Positions 1-10,130 of a DNA stretch of 64,000 bases are shown here, piece by piece. The position numbers were made by a program, and so were the translations under genes. The notes beneath the pieces are model-generated. The model ran no database searches, had not been told where the DNA came from, and was given only the letters and a program-made list of their open reading frames with translations. The stretch comes from Rhodospirillales bacterium (GTDB taxonomy: Bacteria > Pseudomonadota > Alphaproteobacteria > Reyranellales > Reyranellaceae), in assembly GCA_016185145.1 (NCBI GenBank), contig JACPOB010000134.1:1-64000 (forward strand), written 5' to 3'. Within the stretch, counting starts at the first letter, position 1. Each line of letters opens with the position of its first letter.

Positions 1-432
<432 letters not shown>

Positions 433-436
<4 letters not shown>

Positions 437-3390
437 CCCTCGCTCCTCCTGTCGTCCGCGCGACCCTGCCAGCCGGCGGCGCGCGCCGGCTCCTCGACAA
501 TGCGGCGGTATATAGCACGCGCCGCCGCGGTTTCAGCCGAGATGCGCGCCTGCAACGCGGCGAGATCGTCGGCGCCTTCGGTGACGGCGATCAGTCGTCG
601 CTGGCCTTCGGGGGCGTTCGCCTCGTTGAATGCCGCTTCGTCGCCGTTCAAGGTGAGCCGCAACAGGCTCTGCACGTCGGACAGGAGCGTGCGTGTCGCG
701 CGCAGGCGCTCGGCGTCGGCGCGGTCGATGAAGCCGGCATCGGCGGCGCGGTGGAGCATCTCGGCGGGGTGCGGGTCGAGCAGGTCCGGCCGCTCGGCGG
801 CATGACGCAGCGCCAGGTATTGGACCACGAAGTCGATGTCGAACAGCCCGCCCGGCAGGTGCTTGAAGTCCCACGGGCTCTTGGGCGGCGCATGGCGGGC
901 GATGCGGTCGCGCATGTCGGCGACGTCGCGCACCAGCGCCAGGGGATCACGCGGCCGGCAGAGCGTGCTCTTGACGATATCCACCAGGCGTTCGACCAGG
1001 CCGGCCGGCCCGTGGATCACGCGGGCGCGCGTCAGCGCCATGTGCTCCCACGTCCAGGCCGACTGGGCATGGTAGCTCTCGAAGCCTGCCAGCGAGTTGG
1101 CGAGCGGCCCGGCGCGGCCGGAGGGCCGCAGCCGCATGTCGACCTCGTACAATGCGCCCTCGTTGGTGTGGGCGGTGAGCGCCGTCACGATCTTGGCGCT
1201 GAGGCGCGTGTAGTACTGGATCGGCGCCAGGGGCTGGCGGCCGTCCGATGCTTCGAGATCGGGCGGGATGTCGTAGACGAAGATCAGGTCGAGGTCGGAG
1301 GTGGCCGACATCTCGCGGCTGCCGAGCTTGCCCATGCCCAGCACGGCGAGGCGCTGCCCGCGAAAGCCGCCATGCGCCTCGGCGAACAGCCGCTCGACAC
1401 GATCGCACACGGCGGAGATCGTGGCCGCGGCGATGTCGGAGTAGGCGAGGCCCGCCTGCGCCGGGCGCACGATCCCCTCGAGTTGCTGCACGCCCACCTG
1501 GAAGCGCCGGTCGTTGGCCCAGCGTCGTGCCTGGTCGAGGATGTCCTGCTCGTGTTCGACGGGAGCCAGTTGCTTGGCGAGGTCGGCCTGCATCTCCTCG
1601 GCCGGCGGCAGCGGCAGGTAGAAGGCGGGCGACAGCACCGAATCGAGCAGGATGGTGCGGCGCGCCAGATGGGCGGCAAGGCCGGGCGCGCTGCCCATGA
1701 TGGCCGCCACCAGCTCGAGCAAAGCCGGATTGGACTTGAACAGCGAGAAGAGCTGGATGCCGGCCGGCAGGTTGCCGAGGAAGAGATCGAAGTTCAGCAG
1801 CGCCTGGTCGGGCGCGGCCGTCGAGCCCAAGGCCTTCAAGAGGCCGGGCATCAGCTCGGTCAGCAGCTCCCGGGCGCGCGCGGTGGCGGTCGAGCGATAG
1901 CGGCCGTGATGCCAGCGCCGGACAATGCCGGCCGCCGCCGAGGGATCGCGGAAGCCCAGCGTCTGCAGCGTCGCCAGGGTCCCCGGATCGTCGTCGGTGC
2001 CGGTGAAGACCAGGTTGCCGCCCGGCCCGGCGAGGCTCGGCGCCTCCTCGAACAGGCGGGCGTAGTGGCTCTCGACGCAATGCAGCCGGTCGAGCAGGTC
2101 GTTCTGGAAGGATCGCGAATCGGGATAGCCCAGGAAGGTGGCGATTGCCGCCACGCCGGCCTCGTCGCCGGGCAGGCTGTGGGTCTGCCGGTCGTCGACC
2201 ATCTGAAGGCGATGCTCGACCTTGCGCAGGAAGCCGTAGGCCTCGATCAGCTCGTCGGCGGCGGAGGGCGCGATGTGGCCCGCGGCGGCCAGTGCGCGCA
2301 GGGTCTCGCAGGTCGCGCGGTGGCGCAGCGTGGGATTGCGCCCGCCGAAGATGAGCTGCTGGGTCTGGGCGAAGAACTCGATCTCGCGGATGCCGCCGCG
2401 CCCCAGCTTGACGTTGTGGCCCAGCACCTTCACGGCGCTGCCGCCGCGATGGGCGTCGATCTGGCGCTTGATCGAATGGATGTCGTGGATCGCCGCGAAG
2501 TCGAGATGCTTGCGCCAGATATAGGGCGTGAGATCGCCCAGGAAGGCCGTACCGACGGCGCGGTTGCCGGCCACCGGATGCGCCTTGATCATGGCGGCGC
2601 GCTCCCAGTTCTGGCCGACGCTTTCATAATAGAGCTCGGCCGCCTGCACTGACATGGCGAGCGGGGTGGAGCCGGGGTCGGGACGCAGCCTGAGGTCGGT
2701 GCGGAAGATGTAGCCGTCGGCCGAGGTCTCCGACATCAGCTGGACCAGCATGCGGGCGGCCCGTACGAAATGGCGCGAGAGCTGGTCGCTGCCGGCGAGC
2801 GCCGCGGCGTCGCGGTCGTAGAGCAGGATCAGGTCGATGTCGCTCGAGTAGTTGAGCTCGCCGGCGCCGAGCTTGCCCATGCCGAGCACGGTGAAGGCGG
2901 CGGCCTCCGGGTCGTCGCCGATGCCGAGCTGCCCGTCGCGGGCGAGCTGCAGGAGGATCGCATCGGTCAGCGCATCGAGGCAGCCCGAGGCGAAGGCGGT
3001 GAGTTCTCCCGTCACCTGCTCGAGCGACCAGGCCTCGGCGATGTCGGCGACGGCAACCGTGAGCGCCACCTGGCGCTTGAGCCGGCGCAGCGCCGTCGCC
3101 ACGGCCTCGGGTGCCGCACCGTCGCGCGCGTCGGCACGTACCGCGGTAAGCGCGGCCGCCAGGTCGGCGCGTACGGCGTCGGGACCGCGACGCCACAGAT
3201 CGGTCATAAAAGTCGGGTTTTGTAGGGATGTCTCGGTCAGATAAGGACTATTGCCGAACAGGGCATCGAGCAGCGCCGCTTGAGCGGGATCGGCGGGACG
3301 CGCTGCCATCTCGTTCCATCGCATCCAAGCGACGTCGCGACGCTCCGTGTCGTGCGGTCGCGGCAGGCGGTCGGTCGAAAGCCAAGACAT
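433..3390 (-). CDS. glnE: Glutamine synthetase adenylyltransferase / adenylyl-removing enzyme
   Basis: Bifunctional regulator of nitrogen assimilation that adenylylates glutamine synthetase and removes the AMP in response to PII and glutamine. It has 985 residues, normal for the family (about 950-1000). There are two nucleotidyltransferase domains, each with the GMGKLG motif followed by a paired-aspartate motif: GELNYSSDIDLILLYD (Asp184/Asp186, the N-terminal adenylyl-removing half) and SATSDLDLIFVYD (around residue 700, the adenylylating half). Both metal-binding aspartate pairs are intact. The gene is divergent from the envelope protein gene at 3483, with about 90 bases between them, and its stop overlaps the bcp start. 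Confidence 0.95.
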
Positions 3391-3482
3391 GCGGTGTGCG
3401 GGTCGGTTAAGTTGCTCTTAGTGTCAGACGGCACGCTCGCCCAGGCGCGTCGTCATCGTCAAGAAGCGGGAAGTATCAGCCT

Positions 3483-6400
3483 TTGGTCAGACGAACGTAT
3501 CGGGTGTGCATGCGGGTGGTCGCCGGCATCGTTTTTGCCGTCGGCGCGCTCGTCCTGGTGGCCGCCCTGCGCCTGATGGAAGGTCCCGTCGACCTCGACT
3601 TCCTCAAGCACCGCATCGCCCAGGCGGCCGACGTGCCGGGCAACGACATCAAGCCCGAGATCCAGGGCATCGCGCTCGAATGGGGCGGCATCAGCCAGCC
3701 CATGCGGCTGGTGTTCAACGGCATCCGGTTCGTCAAGAACGACCACCAGGTGCTCGCCACGATCCCCACCGCTTCGGTGACCTTCGATGCCCGCAATGTC
3801 CTGCAGGGCATGTTCCTGCCGAACACGGTCACGATCGAGGCCCCGACGATCGAAGCCGACATCACGCGTGACGGCGGCATGCTGCGCCGGGTCTTCACGT
3901 CCTCCGACGCCGAGTCGCAAGGCGAGGCCCTGGTCCTGCTGATCGAGCAGCTCATGGCCGAGCCCAACTACGATTCGCTGATCGGCCAGCTCGACATGAT
4001 CCTGATCGAGCGCGCCAAGGTCACGATCCGCGACGTCAAGACCGGGCTCACCTGGACCGCTCCGGCGGCACGCGGCCGCCTGCAGCGCGATGCGGCGGGC
4101 GTCAGCATGGCGGCGTCGGCTCGGCTCACCGGCGATGCCGGCAACTGGGTCGACGTTTCGCTGTCGGGAGTCTACACCCGCGACCGCAGCCGCATCTCGC
4201 TCGACGCCGCCGTCGACGGCTTCCGGCCGTCGATGCTGGCCGAGCTGTCGCCCGACGTCGCACTGCTGCGCGGCGTCGACATCGCCCTGGCGGGCCGGCT
4301 GCATATCGAGGCCGACGGTCACGGCGACGTGCGCAGCGTCGCCGTCGACATCACCGGCGGCAACGGGCGGGTGACGCTTCCCGGTATCCTGCCGGCCTCG
4401 CACGCCGTGAAGTCGGTGAATGCGAGCGCCACCATCGATGCGATGACGCACACGGCCAAGGTCGATCGCGTCGACGTCGATTTCGGTGCGGCGAAGGTAT
4501 CGATCACCGGCGCGGGCGAGCGCAAGGCCGATGGCCAGATGTTCGCCGGCCGTGCCGAGGTGCGGCAGATTCCGGTCGATCGCCTGGGCGACTACTGGCC
4601 GCTGGAGTTCGCCGCCGGCGGCCGCGAGTGGGCGCTCGCCAATCTCAGCAAGGGCGAGGTCGACGTCGCCGCCGAGTTCGCGCTGAGCGCGCCGGGCAAC
4701 GACATGGCCGAGCTGAAGGTCGATCGCCTGGTCGGCCTGCTCGACTATCGCGGCATGAAGGTGCGCTACATGCCGCACATGCCCGAGCTCGAGGGCGTTT
4801 CGGGCAAGGCACGCTACGAAGGCGGCACGCTGCATTTCGACGTGGCGAGCGGGACTGCCGTCAATCTCAAGACGGCCGGCGCCACCATAGACCTCACCGG
4901 ACTCGACGGGCCGTCGCCGCAGCACGCCGCGATCCGCATGCCGATTACCGGCTCGGCGCAGAACGTGATCCGCTTCCTGGCGCGGCCAACGCTCGGCCTG
5001 CCCAAGGAGGTGCTCTACGATTACCGCCGGCTGGGCGGCGAGGTGGCGGTCGACGTGTCGATCGCCTTCCCGCTGCTGAATGCGTTGACCGTCGCCGACC
5101 TCGACCTCAAGGCCGAGGCGTCGCTGACGCACTTCTCGCTGCAGGATGCGATCGGCGACGCGGACCTCAGCGACGCCACGGCGCGGATCAAGTACGGCAG
5201 CTCGGAACTCAGCGTCAGCGGAACCGGCAAGCTCGACGGCAATGCGGTGGAGATCGGCTGGCGCGAGCTGTTCGGCGCCAAGGCACCCTTCCGCCGGCGC
5301 TACGACCTCAAGGGCACGGTGTCGACGGCGCTGGTCGCCAAGGCCGGCTTTCCATCGCCCGAACCCTATCTCAGCGGACCGGTCGGCACGACGCTCTCCT
5401 ATCAGGTGGCGACCAACGGCACGGGCGACGTGATTGGCCGCTTCGACATCAAGGCGGCCAAGGCAGAAGTCGCGCCGCTCGACTGGACCAAGCAGCCGGG
5501 CACCGAAGGCCAGGTCCAGACGACCATGAAACTCGCCGCCGGCGGCAAGCTCACGACCATCGACTTCGACGCCCGCAGCAACGGGCTCGGCGGCAAGGGC
5601 CAGGTCCGCTTCACCGGCGACAACGCCCTGCAGCAGATCACCGTGAACCAGATCAAGATCGGCCAGACCGATGTCGCGGGCGACTGGAAGCGCACCCCGG
5701 GCGGCGTCGAGGTCTCCTTGCGCGGGCCCACGCTCGAGCTGCCGCGGGTGCACACCATGATCAAGGCGCGCGACGATCTCGCGGCCAAGGATCCCGCAGG
5801 CACCGCCGCGCAGGGGCGCTCCAGCACCAAGTTCACCCTGCAGATCCAGCAGGTTCTGACCAAACGCGGCGCGCTGGGCTACGTCAACGGCACCCTGGCC
5901 CTGGCCGGCGATCGCATTGCCGCCGCCGACCTGTCGATCGGCGCCGGCAAGGGCTCGACCTTCCGCGTCACGCCGACGGGGAAGGGGCGCAAGCTCTTCT
6001 TCTATGTCGCCAATTTCGGCCAGCTGCTGGCGGACGCCGGCTGGCTCGACGGCCTGGTCAACGGCTATCTCCATATCGAGGGTCTGTACAACGACGCCGT
6101 CGCCGGCTCGCCGCTCGACGGCTTCCTCAAGCTCGGACCCTACCGCCTGCAGCGGGTGACGCCGCGCGCCAATATCGGCACGCTCAACACGGCCATCGAC
6201 GGGTTGAACCGCGCCGGCAACGCCCTGCAGCAGTTCGACAACCTCGAAGCCAAGGTCCTGAAGACGGGCGATCGCCTCCACATCAAGAACGGCCGGACCA
6301 ACGGCCAGTCGATCGGGCTCACCGCCCAGGGCTTTGTCGATCTCGGCAACGACACCGCCAAGCTCGGCGGCATCGTCGTGCCGGCCTTTGCGCTGAACAA

Positions 6401-6620
6401 CCTTCTGTCGAACGTGCCGCTGCTCGGCCCATTGCTGACCGGCGGCAAGGACGGCGGCCTGTTCGCCGTGGCCTATCAGCTCTCGGGTCCGCTCGACGAC
6501 CTCAAGACCGACGTCAACATGATGTCGGCGATGACGCCGGGGGCGCTGCGCGAGCTCTTCGTCTCGCAGCCCGACACCTTCCAGCCGCCGCCCTCCCCGG
6601 AGATGCAGCGCGCGCCTTAG
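3483..6620 (+). CDS. AsmA/YhdP-like envelope protein (DUF3971 and AsmA-like C-terminal region)
   Basis: Large inner-membrane-anchored protein of the AsmA-like group, whose members (YhdP, TamB, AsmA) are thought to bridge the periplasm and move phospholipids to the outer membrane; that role is carried over from the family. It has 1045 residues. A positively charged N-terminus and one hydrophobic segment (about residues 10-30) are followed by a long beta-rich periplasmic region with repeating alternating-hydrophobic stretches. The C-terminal part (LDGFLKLGPYRLQRVTPRA onward) resembles the AsmA-like C-terminal region. The start is uncertain: TTG 3483 has a GGGAAG nine bases upstream and gives the charged N-terminus, while ATG 3510 is an alternative nine codons in. 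Transcription is divergent from glnE. Confidence 0.82.
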   Translation: MVRRTYRVCMRVVAGIVFAVGALVLVAALRLMEGPVDLDFLKHRIAQAADVPGNDIKPEIQGIALEWGGISQPMRLVFNGIRFVKNDHQVLATIPTASVTFDARNVLQGMFLPNTVTIEAPTIEADITRDGGMLRRVFTSSDAESQGEALVLLIEQLMAEPNYDSLIGQLDMILIERAKVTIRDVKTGLTWTAPAARGRLQRDAAGVSMAASARLTGDAGNWVDVSLSGVYTRDRSRISLDAAVDGFRPSMLAELSPDVALLRGVDIALAGRLHIEADGHGDVRSVAVDITGGNGRVTLPGILPASHAVKSVNASATIDAMTHTAKVDRVDVDFGAAKVSITGAGERKADGQMFAGRAEVRQIPVDRLGDYWPLEFAAGGREWALANLSKGEVDVAAEFALSAPGNDMAELKVDRLVGLLDYRGMKVRYMPHMPELEGVSGKARYEGGTLHFDVASGTAVNLKTAGATIDLTGLDGPSPQHAAIRMPITGSAQNVIRFLARPTLGLPKEVLYDYRRLGGEVAVDVSIAFPLLNALTVADLDLKAEASLTHFSLQDAIGDADLSDATARIKYGSSELSVSGTGKLDGNAVEIGWRELFGAKAPFRRRYDLKGTVSTALVAKAGFPSPEPYLSGPVGTTLSYQVATNGTGDVIGRFDIKAAKAEVAPLDWTKQPGTEGQVQTTMKLAAGGKLTTIDFDARSNGLGGKGQVRFTGDNALQQITVNQIKIGQTDVAGDWKRTPGGVEVSLRGPTLELPRVHTMIKARDDLAAKDPAGTAAQGRSSTKFTLQIQQVLTKRGALGYVNGTLALAGDRIAAADLSIGAGKGSTFRVTPTGKGRKLFFYVANFGQLLADAGWLDGLVNGYLHIEGLYNDAVAGSPLDGFLKLGPYRLQRVTPRANIGTLNTAIDGLNRAGNALQQFDNLEAKVLKTGDRLHIKNGRTNGQSIGLTAQGFVDLGNDTAKLGGIVVPAFALNNLLSNVPLLGPLLTGGKDGGLFAVAYQLSGPLDDLKTDVNMMSAMTPGALRELFVSQPDTFQPPPSPEMQRAP

Positions 6621-6633
6621 AGAGAAGAACATT

Positions 6634-6759
6634 CCTCCCCAGCGAAGCTGGGGAGGTGGCGCCGTCATACGGCGACGGAGGGGTCATGGGCATCGCTGCT
6701 GGTGCCCGTGACCCCTCCGCCCGCTCCGCGGGCACCTCCCCGCGCTTCGCGCAGGGAGG
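6634..6759. repeat. Type-A composite palindromic repeat (copy 1)
   Basis: Three hairpins in a row between the convergent envelope-protein and tyrS genes. The first (6634-6656) is a perfect 10-base stem of CCTCCCCAGC with loop GAA. The second (6677-6718) is a longer palindrome with GGAGGGGTCA and TGACCCCTCC arms. The third is at 6735-6759. Related copies are at 33899 and 57667. It can act as a bidirectional terminator here. From the internal ATG it holds an open frame of 26 codons that ends just after the repeat, similar to the start of the GH13 protein at 57721. Confidence 0.88.
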
Positions 6760-6767
6760 CAGATAAC

Positions 6768-8021
6768 TCAAATCGCCTTGATCAGCACGTGGCGCTTGCG
6801 GCCGGCCGAGAGCTTCAGCGTGCCCGACGCATCGAGGTCGCCTTCGCCCACCGTCACGGTGTCGCCGGCGATCGGCTTGTCGTTCAGCCGCCCGCCGCCG
6901 CCCTTGATCAGCTTGCGCGCCTCGTTGCGGCTTTCGGCCAGGCCGGCCTCGTGCAGGAGCTCGAACGCCGCGATGCCGGCGGCAAGCCGCGCACGCGGCA
7001 CGCTGACGGTAGGCAGCGACTCGGCGCGCGTGCCTTCCTCGAAGGTGCGCCGCGCCGTCTCGGCCGCGTCCTCGGCAGCCTTGCGGCCGTGCGCCAACGC
7101 CGTGACCTCCGTTGCGAGGATCTTCTTTGCCTCGTTGATCTCCTGGCCCTTCAGCGCCGCGAGCCGCGCGACCTCGTCGAGCGGCATCTCGGTGAAGGTC
7201 TTGAGGAAGCGGCCGACATCCTCGTCCTCGGCATTGCGCCAGTACTGCCAGAAGTCGTACGGACTCAACCGATCGGGGTTGAGCCACACAGCCCCGCCCG
7301 CGGTCTTGCCCATCTTGGCGCCAGACGCCGTGGCGAGCAGCGGCGAGGTCAGTGCGAACAGCTCGCCGCCTTCCATGCGGCGGCCGAGATCGGCGCCCAT
7401 GATGATGTTGCCCCACTGGTCCGAACCGCCCATCTGCAGGATGCACTTGTGGCGCCGGTAGAGCTCCACGAAGTCGTAGGACTGCAGGATCATGTAGTTG
7501 AACTCGAGGAAGGTGAGCGGCTGGTCGCGCTCGAGCCGGAGCTTCACCGAATCCATGGTGAGCATGCGGTTGACCGAGAAGTGCCGGCCGACGTCGCGCA
7601 GCAGCGGGATGTAGAGCAGCGTGTCCAGCCACTCGGCATTGTTGGCCATCAGCGCCTCGGTCGGACCGTCGCCGAAGGTCAGGTAGTTGGCGAAGCTCTT
7701 GCGGATGCTCGCCATGTTGGCGTCGATCTGCTGCGGCGTGAGGAGCTGGCGCGTCTCGTCGCGACCCGACGGATCGCCGACCTTGGTTGTGCCGCCGCCC
7801 ATCAGGGCGATCGGCTTGTGGCCGGTCTTCTGCCACCAGCGCAGCAGCATGATCTGCATGAGATGGCCGACATGCAGCGAATCGGCGGTGCAGTCGAAGC
7901 CGATATAGGCCGTGCGGACGCCGCTCGCGAGCAGCTCGTCGAGCCGCGCCGCGTCGCTGCACTGATGGACCATGCCGCGCTCGTGCACGATCCGCATGAA
8001 GTCCGACTTGAAGGCCGTCAT
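6768..8021 (-). CDS. tyrS: Tyrosyl-tRNA synthetase
   Basis: Class I aminoacyl-tRNA synthetase charging tRNA-Tyr in the cytoplasm. It has 417 residues, the normal bacterial TyrRS length. The HIGH-like motif is HVGH at residues 50-53. The tyrosine-binding region includes GSDQWGNI (about 199-206). The KMSKS-equivalent is KMGKT at 236-240, a form also found in other proteobacterial TyrRS. An S4 RNA-binding domain with LIKGGGGRLN lies near the C-terminus. The gene ends against the type-A repeat and is divergent from anmK, 75 bases away. Confidence 0.97.
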   Translation of the reverse strand: MTAFKSDFMRIVHERGMVHQCSDAARLDELLASGVRTAYIGFDCTADSLHVGHLMQIMLLRWWQKTGHKPIALMGGGTTKVGDPSGRDETRQLLTPQQIDANMASIRKSFANYLTFGDGPTEALMANNAEWLDTLLYIPLLRDVGRHFSVNRMLTMDSVKLRLERDQPLTFLEFNYMILQSYDFVELYRRHKCILQMGGSDQWGNIIMGADLGRRMEGGELFALTSPLLATASGAKMGKTAGGAVWLNPDRLSPYDFWQYWRNAEDEDVGRFLKTFTEMPLDEVARLAALKGQEINEAKKILATEVTALAHGRKAAEDAAETARRTFEEGTRAESLPTVSVPRARLAAGIAAFELLHEAGLAESRNEARKLIKGGGGRLNDKPIAGDTVTVGEGDLDASGTLKLSAGRKRHVLIKAI

Positions 8022-8096
8022 CTCTTCGCCTGTTGTCCCTAAAGGGCCGGGGGTTTAACACGGGGCCGACCGCCCCTCAACGGACCCGCCTCGCGT

Positions 8097-9179
8097 ATGT
8101 CTTCACCCTCCCTGCGCGCCCTTGGCCTGATGAGTGGTACCTCCGTCGACGGCGTCGACGTCGCCCTGATCGAAACCGACGGCGAGCAGGTGAGGTCTTT
8201 CGGCAGTTTCCTGACAATGGCCTACGCCGACGACGTGCGCCGGCTGATCCGGGCGGCCTTCGGCGCGGAGCAGCCCGTCGATGCGGCGACGGCGGCCGGG
8301 CGGGCGGTGACCGACGCGCACATCGCGGCTGTCGAGCGCTGGTCGCAGGAGAGCGGCGTGGCGCTCGCGACCCTCGATGTCATTGGCTTTCATGGACAGA
8401 CGATCACCCATCGCCCGGAGCGGCGCTTCACCTGGCAGATCGGCGACGGCGCGGCGCTGGCGCGTGCCGCCGGTGTGAAGGTGGTGAGCGACCTGCGCAT
8501 CGCCGACGTGAAGGCGGGCGGGCAGGGGGCGCCGCTGGTGCCGGTGTATCACGCGGCGCTGGCGCACGACCTGCCCAAGCCGCTCGCGGTCGTGAATATC
8601 GGCGGCGTCGGCAACGTCACCTGGATCGGCGCCGATGGATCGCTGCTCGCCTTCGACACCGGGCCGGGCAACGGGCCGATCGACGACTGGTGCGCGCGGC
8701 GCGCCGGCCTGCGCTTCGACCGCGACGGCGCGCTCGCGGCGGCGGGCAGGGTCGATCGCGCGCGGGTCGAGCGCTTCAGCGAGCATCGTTACTTTGCGGT
8801 GAAGCCGCCGAAGTCGCTCGATCGCGGTGACTTCAACGATTCGTGGGCGGAAGGTCTCAGCGTTGCCGACGGCGCCGCCACGCTGACGCGCGGCACTGCG
8901 CGCGCCATCGCGCTGGCGGCACGTCACTTCCCGGCACCTGCCGTTCAATGGGTGATATCAGGCGGCGGCGCGCGCAATCCGACCCTGCTGAAGTCCATCG
9001 CCGCGGAAACGCACAGCAAGGTCGTCACGGCCGACAGCCTCGGCTGGAACGGCGACGCCCTGGAGGCGCAGGCATTCGCGTTCCTCGCCGTGCGTTCGCT
9101 GCGCGGGCTGCCGATCACCTTTCCCGGAACGACCGGCGCGCCGCGAGCGATGACGGGCGGGAAGGTGGATCTGCCTTAG
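8097..9179 (+). CDS. anmK: Anhydro-N-acetylmuramic acid kinase
   Basis: Cell-wall recycling enzyme that hydrolyses and phosphorylates 1,6-anhydro-MurNAc to MurNAc-6-phosphate with ATP. It has 360 residues, the usual length. The N-terminal ATP-binding loop GLMSGTSVDGVDVALIE, the GFHGQTITHRP stretch with a catalytic-region histidine, the AFDTGPGNGPIDDW motif and the C-terminal ISGGGARNP are all characteristic and intact. The divergent arrangement with tyrS is common in alphaproteobacteria. A palindromic repeat begins ten bases after the stop codon and probably ends the transcript. Confidence 0.95.
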   Translation: MSSPSLRALGLMSGTSVDGVDVALIETDGEQVRSFGSFLTMAYADDVRRLIRAAFGAEQPVDAATAAGRAVTDAHIAAVERWSQESGVALATLDVIGFHGQTITHRPERRFTWQIGDGAALARAAGVKVVSDLRIADVKAGGQGAPLVPVYHAALAHDLPKPLAVVNIGGVGNVTWIGADGSLLAFDTGPGNGPIDDWCARRAGLRFDRDGALAAAGRVDRARVERFSEHRYFAVKPPKSLDRGDFNDSWAEGLSVADGAATLTRGTARAIALAARHFPAPAVQWVISGGGARNPTLLKSIAAETHSKVVTADSLGWNGDALEAQAFAFLAVRSLRGLPITFPGTTGAPRAMTGGKVDLP

Positions 9180-9187
9180 TCATACGC

Positions 9188-9242
9188 GGACCGCGGGCGT
9201 CTCGCCCGCTCATGAGAAGAGCGGGCGGGACGCCCGCGGTCC
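9188..9242. repeat. Type-B cloverleaf-like palindrome (copy 1)
   Basis: Inverted repeat with outer arms GGACCGCGGGCG (9188-9199) and CGCCCGCGGTCC (9231-9242). Each half is itself a small hairpin (GCGGGCG, loop TCT, CGCCCGC; and GCGGGCG, loop GGA, CGCCCGC) around a central TCATGA. It lies between the convergent anmK and hydrolase genes and could terminate both. Same architecture as the copies at 26143, 36537, 47696 and 53010. Confidence 0.9.
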
Positions 9243-9311
9243 AGAAGAGTTACACGAAGCGATGCTGGGTGCGCTCGCGCTTGGCGAGCTTGGGGACCGC
9301 GCGGCCCGCGA

Positions 9312-9893
9312 TCAGGGTCTTGAAGTGATCGGTCTGCTGGTGGTGCGCGATTCCACCGTGATGCCCTTCTGCAATGAGAGCCGGTCCACCAGCTTCTTGA
9401 TGTCGGCGAGCGGCACGACCTCGTCCTTCTCCGCGCCCACGATCAGGCCCGAGGAGGGGCAGGGGGCGAGGAAGGCGAAGTCGTAGGAATTGGCCGGCGG
9501 CGACACCGAGACGAAGCAGTCGATCTCCGGCCGGCGCATCAGGAGTTGCATCCCGATCCAGGCGCCGAACGAGTAGCCGGCGATCCAGCACGACTTGGCG
9601 TCGGCGTTCATGCTCTGCAGCCAGTCGAGCGCGGCGGCGGCGTCTGAAAGCTCGCCCATGCCGTTGTCGAACCGGCCCTGGCTGCGGCCCACGCCACGGG
9701 TGTTGAAGCGCAGCACCGAGAAGCCGCGATTGACGAACACATGGAACAGCGAGAACACCACCTTATGGTTCATCGTCCCGCCATATTGCGGGTGGGGATG
9801 GAGGATCAGCGCGATCGGCGCATGCTCTTCCTTGCTCTGGTGATAGCGCCCCTCGAGCCGACCTTCCGGGCCGGTGAACATCACGTCAGGCAT
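9312..9893 (-). CDS. Alpha/beta hydrolase of the COG2945 type, probably frameshifted near its C-terminus
   Basis: Small cytoplasmic alpha/beta hydrolase; the physiological substrate of this family is unknown. The open frame gives 193 residues. Visible are the HPHPQYGGTMNHKVV oxyanion region, FNTRGVGRSQG, the nucleophile elbow GYSFGA and the acid region VGAEKDEVVP. The expected catalytic-histidine motif (usually ANHFF or ADHFF) is missing in this frame, which ends in SRTTSRPITSRP. Shifting frame at about 9340 gives QQTDHFK and a tail that stops at 9250. The distance from 9250 to 9893 is one base short of a whole number of codons, and the repaired product would be about 214 residues. A one-base deletion is therefore likely, either real or from assembly. 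The ATG at 9891-9893 is a clean start. Confidence 0.75.
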   Translation of the reverse strand: MPDVMFTGPEGRLEGRYHQSKEEHAPIALILHPHPQYGGTMNHKVVFSLFHVFVNRGFSVLRFNTRGVGRSQGRFDNGMGELSDAAAALDWLQSMNADAKSCWIAGYSFGAWIGMQLLMRRPEIDCFVSVSPPANSYDFAFLAPCPSSGLIVGAEKDEVVPLADIKKLVDRLSLQKGITVESRTTSRPITSRP

Positions 9894-9970
9894 CTAGACT
9901 CCGGTCTTTCCCTCATTATTGGCCGCCGGACGCGGGCCGGAGCAGCATTTTTCAGGGCGATTCTTGATAC

Positions 9971-10016
9971 TTGACCAACTCAGTCGGGTTTACTAAACCC
10001 GAGCTATTCAGTCGGT
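9971..10016 (+). promoter_or_regulatory. iscR promoter region with a perfect palindromic operator and two AGTCGG half-sites
   Basis: A TTGACC -35-like element (9971-9976) is followed after 17 bases by a weak -10-like TAAACC. Overlapping them is a perfect 9-base inverted repeat, TCGGGTTTA-C-TAAACCCGA (9984-10002). CAGTCGG also occurs twice as a direct repeat (9981-9987 and 10009-10015). Overlap of an operator with the promoter fits autorepression by IscR. That IscR binds here is an inference. Confidence 0.6.
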
Positions 10017-10098
10017 TTTTCCCCAGATCCCTGTCTGGAGGACCGCAATATCGTAGTAACGCCTTGGTTTTCAAGACCTTTAGGCGTTCGGACAGACG

Positions 10099-10116
10099 GC
10101 CGGCCAAAGGGCCGGC
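10099..10116 (+). other. GC hairpin in the iscR leader just before the ribosome binding site
   Basis: GCCGGCC (10099-10105), loop AAAG, GGCCGGC (10110-10116): a perfect 7-base stem ending one or two bases before the GCGAGGAGG ribosome binding site of iscR. It could affect translation or mRNA stability. No T-run follows, so it is not a terminator. Confidence 0.5.
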
Positions 10117-10130
10117 GCGAGGAGGATGCT

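Noticed and set aside
751..2652. A 633-codon open frame antisense to glnE
   Set aside because: Antisense to well-conserved glnE nucleotidyltransferase domains and without any motif.
3459..6668. A 1069-codon open frame opposite the envelope protein gene
   Set aside because: Low-complexity antisense frame (His/Arg/Asp/Val-rich) with no family features; the plus strand has a clear AsmA-like protein.
7302..7316. TyrRS has KMGKT in place of KMSKS
   Set aside because: The KxGKT form is normal in proteobacterial tyrosyl-tRNA synthetases, so this is not a missing active site.
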